Shown here: positions 6,384 through 12,460 of the stretch, piece by piece
How positions within the stretch are numbered: the stretch's first letter is position 1
How the letters are laid out: each line of letters begins with the position of its first letter
Source: CAWFKW01 sp964568655
GTDB taxonomy: Bacteria > Bacteroidota > Ignavibacteria > Tepidaquicellales > OLB5
Length of the DNA: 20,346 nucleotides
Assembly (NCBI GenBank): GCA_964568655.1
Contig: CAZMRG010000053.1
Span: 1 to 20,346, forward strand
Reading direction: 5' to 3'
The notes under the pieces: generated by a model
The model's database searches: none
What the model was told of the DNA's origin: nothing
The model's input: the letters and a program-made list of their open reading frames with translations, nothing else
Translations under genes and position numbers: made by a program

Positions 6384-7652
6384 ATGAAAGTAACAAAATT
6401 CTTAGTTTTATTTGTAATAGCTGTTTCAACCGCATTTTTATACAACGGATGCGGGTCTGATACCACAACACCTGTGGGCCCAACAACAGGCACTGTAAAC
6501 GGAAAAGTTGTTGATGCACAGGGAAACCCGGTTCAGGGCGTTCTGGTAGCAATAGGAAACGCCAGCTTTACTACAGGCGCTGACGGAAATTTTACGTTTA
6601 ACAGCATAACTACTCCATATAACATAAAGCTTGTTGTATCAACCGGTGCTACGCCAAGCGGATTCATGTACCAGGGCATAACAACATTCACACCGCAGAT
6701 ATTCGCACAAGGCCTCACTCCGACGCCTTCAACAGCGGTATTGACAGTTAATATCCCCTCTTTAGGCGCTAATCAAAGAGCGGCTGTAATTTTTACTGAT
6801 AACGCGTTAGTTCATTCTTCTACAACAGTTTCAACCTCGCCCGCAACAGTAAATGTAACATGGCAGAATTCAGCGCCTATTACAGGTAAAGTTATCGTAC
6901 TGTATTATACCGGCGATATAACCGGCGCGGTTGTAACTTATGATAAATATGGAGAGAAATCTAACATCTCATTAAATAACAACGGAACATCAACAATAAC
7001 TTTTGCTGCAGGCGATTTGAATGTAACGCCTTCGACTTCAACGCTGTCAGGCACAACGACCGTTCCAACGGGTTACACTCCCGCACAAACGCGTTTACTT
7101 ATTAAATTCACTACGCAGGGAACGCCACTGATTGGTATTGCTTTAGGAACTGGGGCAGTAGGGCCAACATTCTCATTTAAGGTTCCGGGCGGATTAACTT
7201 CTGCATTTACTATCGGGCTTGAAGCTACCTCAGGAGCTGCGACGGGAGAACAAACAGTAAAAGTGGCAACCGGCACAGTCGGAGGTTCAAATGCTATTAC
7301 GCTAGAAACTCCTCCAACTTTAAGCACGCCTGTTAACGCGGCTACCGGCGTTGATACCACAACAAACTTTACGTTTGCGGGCGGAACAGGAACCGGCGTT
7401 TACATGTTACAGGCAACTTCAACTGGCGCTACTCCTAAACATTTTTATGTTTTGACAACTTCTACCTCGCTTACTCTGCCGAGTTTCAGCTCGTTTGGTT
7501 TGCCTATGGGCAGCAGTACAGCATACACCTGGGTAGTCGTAAAAATTGGCAGTATGTCTACAGTTAATGATTTTGTTTCCTCTGGCTTTTTGAATAATGC
7601 CAGCTTTAATTTCGAAACCATATCGCAATCGCGGACATTTACCACTCCTTAA
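6384..7652 (+). CDS. Putative lipoprotein with carboxypeptidase-regulatory-like and Ig-like regions
   Basis: This 422-residue protein is predicted to be exported. Residues 1-22 form a signal peptide ending AFLYNG|C23, a plausible but imperfect lipobox (Leu at -4, Gly at -1). C23-G-S-D would be the mature lipidated end. Residues ~35-90 (GTVNGKVVDAQGNPVQGVLV...TGADGNFTFNSI) match the carboxypeptidase regulatory-like (transthyretin-type) beta domain, common in Bacteroidota surface proteins. The middle is Thr/Gly/Ser-rich beta-strand sequence without a named motif. Residues ~310-400 (PPTLSTPVNAATGVDTTTNFTF...) resemble an Ig/fibronectin-like module. There is no catalytic motif and no T9SS tail, so it is probably an outer-membrane-anchored structural or binding protein. 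A strong terminator at 7681-7710 ends the unit. The lipidation call is less sure than the export call. Confidence 0.8.
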   Translation: MKVTKFLVLFVIAVSTAFLYNGCGSDTTTPVGPTTGTVNGKVVDAQGNPVQGVLVAIGNASFTTGADGNFTFNSITTPYNIKLVVSTGATPSGFMYQGITTFTPQIFAQGLTPTPSTAVLTVNIPSLGANQRAAVIFTDNALVHSSTTVSTSPATVNVTWQNSAPITGKVIVLYYTGDITGAVVTYDKYGEKSNISLNNNGTSTITFAAGDLNVTPSTSTLSGTTTVPTGYTPAQTRLLIKFTTQGTPLIGIALGTGAVGPTFSFKVPGGLTSAFTIGLEATSGAATGEQTVKVATGTVGGSNAITLETPPTLSTPVNAATGVDTTTNFTFAGGTGTGVYMLQATSTGATPKHFYVLTTSTSLTLPSFSSFGLPMGSSTAYTWVVVKIGSMSTVNDFVSSGFLNNASFNFETISQSRTFTTP

Positions 7653-7680
7653 ATTGCTGAAACGTTTGATTATTTTATTA

Positions 7681-7710
7681 AAACCCCCGCTAAATATGCG
7701 GGGGTTTTTT
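7681..7710 (+). terminator. Rho-independent terminator of the lipoprotein gene
   Basis: AAACCCCCGC (7681-7690) pairs perfectly with GCGGGGGTTT (7698-7707) across a 7-base loop, and the T-run extends to 7710. It begins 28 bases after the stop codon. This is the clearest intrinsic terminator in the window. Confidence 0.92.
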
Positions 7711-7774
7711 AATAATATTTATGCCTTTATTATGTATCCGAAAAGCCTTAAATTTGCAGTCTTTAGTAAAACAG

Positions 7775-7849
7775 GCTCCCATCGACTAGGGGTTAGGTCG
7801 TCACTCTTTCACAGTGAAAACACGGGTTCGAATCCCGTTGGGAGCGCCA
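7775..7849 (+). tRNA. tRNA-Glu (anticodon UUC)
   Basis: A complete cloverleaf of 75 bases with an encoded CCA. The acceptor arm GCTCCCA (7775-7781) pairs with TGGGAGC (7839-7845), with discriminator G and CCA at 7847-7849. The anticodon stem TCACT/AGTGA encloses loop CTTTCAC with anticodon TTC. The T arm is ACGGG-TTCGAAT-CCCGT. The D arm contains GACTAGGGGTTAGGTC. The stem-loop at 7918-7940 is a plausible downstream terminator. I see no second copy of the tRNA 3' end in the window, so there is no sign of integration here. Confidence 0.97.
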
Positions 7850-7880
7850 CTGGATTTCGGATTTGAGATTTGAGATTTTG
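7850..7880. repeat. Low-complexity GATTTGAGATTTGAGATTTT run after tRNA-Glu
   Basis: Short near-tandem units of GATTTGA-type heptamers (about 7856-7879) directly follow the tRNA and run into the GC-rich palindrome at 7881. Similar AT-rich slippage-like words appear at 5541-5560. No coding or RNA function is evident. Confidence 0.45.
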
Positions 7881-7910
7881 CCTGCCTGCCGAAGCCTCGG
7901 CGCAGGCAGG
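7881..7910. repeat. GC-rich REP-like palindrome
   Basis: CCTGCCTGC (7881-7889) pairs with GCAGGCAGG (7902-7910). An inner CCGA/TCGG stem (7889-7892 and 7897-7900) gives a two-tiered hairpin. The left half, CCTGCCTGCCGAAGC, recurs exactly at 9898-9912 inside a coding sequence. The base composition contrasts sharply with the AT-rich flanks. It looks like a dispersed palindromic repeat and lacks a T-tract. Confidence 0.6.
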
Positions 7911-7917
7911 GATTGAA

Positions 7918-7940
7918 AAAGACGTCTGATTGACGTCTTT
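7918..7940. terminator. Bidirectional stem-loop between tRNA-Glu and the TerB-like gene
   Basis: AAAGACGTC (7918-7926) pairs with GACGTCTTT (7932-7940) across TGATT. There is an A-run on the left (7916-7920) and a short T-run on the right, so it could stop transcription of tRNA-Glu rightward and of the TerB-like gene leftward. Confidence 0.65.
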
Positions 7941-7974
7941 CTAATTTATAAAAACAACGCAACGCTTGCTTTAA

Positions 7975-8349
7975 TTATTGATACATCTTTTCGTGTTTTG
8001 CTTTAACATCTTCCAGTTTAATACCCAATTCTTCAGTCCATTTTTCTATCAGATTTTTCTCGCTATACGACACATTTCCGTCTGACATGATAATACCCCA
8101 GCAAATTGCCATTGCCTCAGTTTTATCTTCTATTGAGAGCTTGCTTAGAGCTTTCATCGCTGATTCAGAATTAAGTTCTTTTGTTCTGAATTTTGACAAC
8201 CAGTCTGTTGATTCAGCTTCTTTCATCGCTTCTCTTAAGGCAGGAGTTTTAGTTATCGCATCCTCAATTTCTTTAAAAGAAAATTCACCGTCAGAATTTC
8301 CTGTCGACATTGCAAGCATAATAATTGCTTCTGATTTTGTAATTGACAT
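7975..8349 (-). CDS. Small TerB-like protein
   Basis: This 124-residue all-alpha, acidic protein has no signal peptide, so it is probably cytosolic. The C-terminal half, AMAICWGIIMSDGNVSYSEKNLIEKW (residues ~81-106), matches the TerB-fold pattern of a helix, an Asp-Gly turn with an acidic residue and another helix. The N-terminal half (EAIIMLAMSTGNSDGEFSFKEIEDAI) reads as a second, degenerate copy of the same helix-xDGxxS-E-helix pattern, as expected for the duplicated TerB fold. TerB-like domains occur in tellurite/stress clusters and as stand-alone proteins of unknown role. No Ter partner gene is nearby, so a tellurite function should not be assumed. No Shine-Dalgarno is visible; the ATG at 8349 is the first Met and fits the domain start. 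Confidence 0.65.
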   Translation of the reverse strand: MSITKSEAIIMLAMSTGNSDGEFSFKEIEDAITKTPALREAMKEAESTDWLSKFRTKELNSESAMKALSKLSIEDKTEAMAICWGIIMSDGNVSYSEKNLIEKWTEELGIKLEDVKAKHEKMYQ

Positions 8350-8836
8350 TTTTTTGGTTTAATTTTCCCGCTCAATGGCTTTCTAGATACGCCCCGTTTT
8401 TTAAAGTGGGTTCTGGCTTCCACTTTTTATGTTTTTGTTTTTTGTATTATAGTTAAAATAGTTAAAAATGTATCCTGTTTAAATTGTAATTATTATGTTT
8501 ATGAAGTGATCTTAACCTATCGTTATGAACACCGGAACGAGGAAAATTGAGTGTATTAACAGGTTCATATTTATGTTCATTTAAACCCTTTAAATCAACT
8601 ATCAACTCCGCTATGCCGGTTTACTCTACCGTTAAAGCCATTGGCCTACCCTATAAAATGTTGTGAAAAAACGTTACTTCTCGTGTTTAAAGCCATATTG
8701 AGAACTCCTGTTCACCCCAATAGATTGTTACATGTTACAACACGTATATTTGTACATAAGAAATTAGTAGGGAAACTAGTTAGCAGAGAGAGTTTAAAAA
8801 TTTAATAATAAACTTTTTCAAAACCAGGAACCTACT
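8350..8836. other. 487-bp non-coding region with a promoter and hairpins
   Basis: No convincing reading frame is present. There is a stem-loop AAAGTGG/CCACTTT (8403-8409 with 8420-8426) followed by a short T-run. A weak TATGAAC/GTTCATA pair lies at 8524-8530 and 8563-8569. A tandem TGTTACA repeat and TATATTTG box lie at 8725-8752. The leader then runs about 75-80 bases to the T9SS gene at 8837. A small RNA or a remnant gene cannot be excluded, but I see no direct support for one. Confidence 0.6.
8725..8752 (+). promoter_or_regulatory. Candidate Bacteroidota-type promoter overlapping a tandem TGTTACA repeat
   Basis: TATATTTG (8745-8752) matches the -7 consensus TAnnTTTG exactly. TTG at 8725-8727 is 17 bases upstream, slightly shorter than the usual 19-21. 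TGTTACA is repeated head to tail at 8726-8732 and 8733-8739, between the two boxes, where an activator or repressor could bind. The promoter would drive the T9SS gene at 8837 with a leader of about 75 bases. Confidence 0.5.
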
Positions 8837-11485
8837 ATGAAGAATCAAACTTTTATCCTTATTGCTTCGCTTCTCGTTTTCAATTCGTTTTATAATTCAA
8901 CGCTTTTTTCGCAAACAAATCCAACGGCGCAGACGCTTCCGTATTATCAGGACTTTTCCTCGCTTTCATATAGTTCAAAGACATATCCTGCAGGTATTCA
9001 GGGCGGACTGGTCAGTAACGCGCCTTCAAGCGCATTTAGCTTCATCGCTTCTGCAAGCGACGCTGCAATGACACAAAGCGCAACCGCATCAAATTCAACC
9101 GGCGGAATATACAACTACAACAGCAAGATCGGCTTCCTGAACGGAACTACCGGCGACTACTGTATCACACTTGCTATAAAAACAACGGGAGTAACCAATA
9201 TATTAGTTGAATATGATCTGATGACAATACGCAATCCGTATAACGGAACATCCAATTACAGGATCAACGGCGTGGAGCTGCAATACAGAGTCGGTACAAC
9301 CGGAAGCTTTAAATCAATTAATTCAAAAGTCTATATAAACGGCACAACGGCTCAGACTTCAGGAACATCAGGGCAGAATGTACAACAGTTATCAATTACT
9401 CTTCCCGCTGAATGTGAGAACCAGAGCGTAGTCCAGTTAAGGTGGGTTTCAAGACAGGTTGCAGGAAGCGGCTCAATGCCAAGCTTTGCGATAGATTATA
9501 TCGACATCGAAGGCGCCGGCGGCAAAGTGATCCATTATTACTACAAAGGATCGGGATCTTTATTATCAACAACCAGCTGGGGATTGAATTCGGACGGATC
9601 TGGCTCACACCCCGGAAATTTTACGGATGACGGACAGTACTTCATAATTAAGAATATTTCTTCTTTGAACTTTGACGGGAACTGGACCGTTAGCGGTTCA
9701 TATTCAAAAATAGTACTTGGCGACGGGATAAATCCAATCGCTTTTACCACAATAAACAGCGCGCAGATAAACGGCGTTGTTGATATGCAGAAGAATTCTA
9801 CATTCATTATATCGCAATCAACGAGTAATTTGATCACGCTTGGAAATTTATACCCCGGCTCAAGCCTGCAGGTTTTATTTACCGCGTCTCTTCCTTACCT
9901 GCCTGCCGAAGCGACTTACGAGAACCTTCTCCTGAATTCATCAACAAACAGTACTTACCAGTTCACAATTGCCAGCCCGAACATTCTGATCAAAAAGAAT
10001 TTCACGGTAATTTCGACGCTTCTTGATAACCAGGGCGCTGATAATTTTAAGTTGCAGGTCGGCGGCGATATGACTTTGGGCGGTACAGCTTCTCAAACAT
10101 CTAATTTTTCAAATCATGCAGAGCTGGTTTTAAACGGCTCCGTAAACCAGACATATACCGGAAACGGCCTGGCGCTTAATATAAACCAGCTTACAATAGC
10201 TAACAGCGCCGGAAGCAAGTTTACACTTTCCTCAACAGGCGGGAGCTCGAATATAAACATTTCTTCGGGCGTTGCCCCTGAGTTAAGTATGTCGGGTGGA
10301 AACATAGAACTTGGTTCAAATACAATTACATTAGGCGCCTCAGCTTCTTTACCCGGAATACTGACGTACGTATCAGGTTTCATAACAGGCGCGGGTACAT
10401 TTTCAAGGTGGTTTTCTAACACTGGACTTCCGACTACGTTAACAACATTGTTCCCTATGGGAAATGATACAAACACAAGGTTTGTTCAATTGTCATTTTC
10501 AACTTCAAGCGTTACAAGCAGCGGAAAGATCTCAGTTTCGCACTCAAACGTAACAGGCCTTACAATGATGGCTCAGCCGTTCTTTGACAATAGTTTGCAT
10601 ATTGACAGGCGCAGCAACATGTCATGGACAATTGCACAAAGCGGCGGATGGAACATTGGCAGCGGAACAATCGCGGTAAGAATATTCGGCTCAGGATTGC
10701 CTTCAATTAACAGCGTAGCCGATCTGAGTCTTGTTATGAACAGCGCCGCAGCGGGCGGTTCGTACACAGCCGGCTCAGGGACAACAACTTTTCCGCAGGT
10801 GAACCGTACCGCATTGAATATCACAACACTTGGCGGTACAACCCAGGGGAATACATTTTACATTGGTTCGACTACTAACAGTCCACTCCCGGTGCAATTA
10901 TCTTCATTCAGCTCCATGGTTCAGGATAGAAGCGTAAAGTTAAACTGGACAACAGTATCAGAAATTAATAACTCAGGATTTAATATTGAAAGACGCGCGC
11001 AGATTTCCGGAAAGCAGACTTACTCAGCGTGGGAAAAAATTGCATTTATTGAAGGTAACGGGACTTCGAATAACAGTCACACTTACGGCTATGCAGATGC
11101 AGGGTTAAACACTGGAAACTACCAGTACAGGCTGAAACAAATAGATTATAACGGCAACTCGGAATATTTCACATTGCCGAATAATTCAGATGTAGTTGTC
11201 GGCAAACCGGCGGCTTTTGAAATTTCACAGAACTATCCTAATCCGTCAAATCCCCAGTCGAAGATCAATTACCAGGTACCTTTTGACGGTAAGGTTTCTA
11301 TTAAAGTGTATGATATAGCGGGAAAAGAAGTTGCAATTTTGATGGATGCAAACCAAACGGCCGGATTCTACAGCGTAGTTTTCAACGGCGTAAACCTGGC
11401 TTCAGGAGTTTATTTTTACAGAATAATTGCAGAAGGCGGAAATCAGACTTTTACAAAAACAATGAAGATGATTCTGGTTAAGTAG
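8837..11485 (+). CDS. Large T9SS type A sorting domain protein
   Basis: This 882-residue protein is predicted to be secreted. The signal peptide MKNQTFILIASLLVFNSFYNSTLFS is probably cleaved before QTNP. Residues ~35-225 (TLPYYQDFSSLSYSS... to SFAIDYIDIEGAGG) look like a jelly-roll/carbohydrate-binding-type module common in Bacteroidota secreted proteins. Residues ~230-270 contain the recurring YYYKGSGSLLSTTSWGLNSDG-SG-HPGNF segment, followed by ~400 residues of Ser/Thr/Asn/Gly-rich beta-strand repeats suggestive of a beta-helix or adhesin stalk. Residues ~685-770 (PVQLSSFSSMVQDRSVKLNW-TVSEINNSGFNIER) are a typical fibronectin-like pre-sorting domain. The sorting domain begins at FEISQNYPNPSNPQSKINY and ends KTMKMILVK. 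Ser replaces the usual Phe in NPFNP. AGGAAC precedes the ATG. No enzymatic motif is seen; an adhesin or surface structural role is inferred. Confidence 0.87.
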   Translation: MKNQTFILIASLLVFNSFYNSTLFSQTNPTAQTLPYYQDFSSLSYSSKTYPAGIQGGLVSNAPSSAFSFIASASDAAMTQSATASNSTGGIYNYNSKIGFLNGTTGDYCITLAIKTTGVTNILVEYDLMTIRNPYNGTSNYRINGVELQYRVGTTGSFKSINSKVYINGTTAQTSGTSGQNVQQLSITLPAECENQSVVQLRWVSRQVAGSGSMPSFAIDYIDIEGAGGKVIHYYYKGSGSLLSTTSWGLNSDGSGSHPGNFTDDGQYFIIKNISSLNFDGNWTVSGSYSKIVLGDGINPIAFTTINSAQINGVVDMQKNSTFIISQSTSNLITLGNLYPGSSLQVLFTASLPYLPAEATYENLLLNSSTNSTYQFTIASPNILIKKNFTVISTLLDNQGADNFKLQVGGDMTLGGTASQTSNFSNHAELVLNGSVNQTYTGNGLALNINQLTIANSAGSKFTLSSTGGSSNINISSGVAPELSMSGGNIELGSNTITLGASASLPGILTYVSGFITGAGTFSRWFSNTGLPTTLTTLFPMGNDTNTRFVQLSFSTSSVTSSGKISVSHSNVTGLTMMAQPFFDNSLHIDRRSNMSWTIAQSGGWNIGSGTIAVRIFGSGLPSINSVADLSLVMNSAAAGGSYTAGSGTTTFPQVNRTALNITTLGGTTQGNTFYIGSTTNSPLPVQLSSFSSMVQDRSVKLNWTTVSEINNSGFNIERRAQISGKQTYSAWEKIAFIEGNGTSNNSHTYGYADAGLNTGNYQYRLKQIDYNGNSEYFTLPNNSDVVVGKPAAFEISQNYPNPSNPQSKINYQVPFDGKVSIKVYDIAGKEVAILMDANQTAGFYSVVFNGVNLASGVYFYRIIAEGGNQTFTKTMKMILVK

Positions 11486-11510
11486 GGGGCCGGAACCATT
11501 CTTTTAATTG

Positions 11511-11540
11511 AAGGACAGATATTTATCTGTCCTTTTTTTA
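11511..11540 (+). terminator. Rho-independent terminator of the T9SS gene
   Basis: AAGGACAGAT (11511-11520) pairs with ATCTGTCCTT (11525-11534) across ATTT and continues into a T-run. It lies 25 bases after the stop codon. On the opposite strand a separate small hairpin (ATGTCT 11557-11562 with AGACAT 11566-11571) and a 12-base palindrome over the stop codon of the next gene (11582-11593) may end the convergent transcript. Confidence 0.88.
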
Positions 11541-11585
11541 TTGGCATTTTCATCTTATGTCTTAAAGACATCGTATGAAATATCT

Positions 11586-12197
11586 TTAAAGATCAGGAAA
11601 GTCAACCCCTGTTGGCAAAGTGAATGTGCCGGGCGGGATATCGGTTGTGTTATCATACGATGTAGCTTCAATCGTGTTCCCTTCCGTTGACGAACCGACA
11701 GAACGTTTTAGCATCAGGTTGTTCTGATACATAAAGTATTCAGTTTTGGCATCGCCGAAAGAAACTATCAAATATCTTGTACAATTTTTTCCTAACACAG
11801 TCCCGTTTCCTGATATTTCCGATGACGGAAAAAGCGGAATTGGATCCCCTAAGTCAATTATATAAACGCCTATCTGCATCCCCACAAATGAAATATCCAT
11901 AGCATGCCTGCTCCCTGTCTTATAACCGCGCCCCGAGATGACCGTATATATTTTTCCTTCATTCTTAAAAATATAAATGTCCGTGGTTTTTTCCATGTCT
12001 GTTCCGCGGTTTTCAGTCGCGGTGAATTTCATCTTATCATTATCGCGGTATAGCTTCACGCCGCCCTTTACATTTCCACCGGCATCCTTCAGTGAGTAAT
12101 CCACTGTATATTTCAGGTCATAAGCAGGATCCTGAGAATAAGCGTTAACTATAATAAAGCAAATAAGGAGGGCCGATATGAAGATCGATTTTTTCAT
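11586..12197 (-). CDS. Exported protein, DUF4412-like
   Basis: This 203-residue protein starts with a clear Sec signal peptide, MKKSIFISALLICFIIVNAYS, probably cut before QDPAYD. The mature part reads as antiparallel beta strands: KYTVDYSLKD..GNVKGGVKLY, DNDKMKFTATENRG, TTDIYIFKNEGKIYTVI and a C-terminal DIPPGTFTLPTGVDF. Alternating 'kmrf', 'dG-k-yt-i' and 'ip-g-F-lP-gv' segments resemble DUF4412 and other LolA-fold-like periplasmic proteins that may bind lipid or another hydrophobic ligand. The match is by pattern only. A candidate promoter (12230-12261) and AAAGGA ribosome site precede the ATG. It converges on the T9SS gene, with terminators between. No partner gene hints at a specific role. 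Confidence 0.65.
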   Translation of the reverse strand: MKKSIFISALLICFIIVNAYSQDPAYDLKYTVDYSLKDAGGNVKGGVKLYRDNDKMKFTATENRGTDMEKTTDIYIFKNEGKIYTVISGRGYKTGSRHAMDISFVGMQIGVYIIDLGDPIPLFPSSEISGNGTVLGKNCTRYLIVSFGDAKTEYFMYQNNLMLKRSVGSSTEGNTIEATSYDNTTDIPPGTFTLPTGVDFPDL

Positions 12198-12229
12198 AGA
12201 ATTCCTTTACAAGCGTTTAATTAATTATA

Positions 12230-12261
12230 CAAAGTTAGGGTATAAGCGGCAAATAAGTCAA
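12230..12261 (-). promoter_or_regulatory. Candidate Bacteroidota-type promoter for the DUF4412-like gene
   Basis: Read on the minus strand, TTG (12261-12259), a 21-base spacer and TAACTTTG (12237-12230) match the TTG-N19-21-TAnnTTTG pattern exactly. The leader to the ATG at 12197 would be about 25-28 bases and contains AAAGGA. Confidence 0.6.
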
Positions 12262-12460
12262 GTATCTGTCCGGCAATTATCAGGATTAAATCTAAATTGA
12301 TCTTCGTACCAAAATACTAAAAAACAAGTGTTTCCAAATGTCCACGGATTAAACATTGCCAGGTAATCGCCTTCATTCATTGACCACATGCAATGATATT
12401 GTATGAATTGAATATGTTCCATAGTTTTGTACGGTAGAACTATATCCTAATGCGAAGACA

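Noticed and set aside
7597..7866. 89-codon plus-strand frame spanning the terminator and tRNA-Glu
   Set aside because: It runs through a strong terminator and an entire tRNA gene, so it cannot be a real protein gene.
7775..7910. tRNA-Glu as an integration (att) site of a mobile element
   Set aside because: I found no second copy of the tRNA 3' end, no integrase and no phage-like genes nearby.
7975..8349. Tellurite resistance operon
   Set aside because: Only one TerB-like gene is present, with no TerC, TerD, TerZ or related genes in the window.
12198..12460. Possible small gene or RNA between the divergent DUF4412-like and PP2C genes
   Set aside because: Short frames only and no conserved-looking structure. 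Apart from the minus-strand promoter I see nothing specific.
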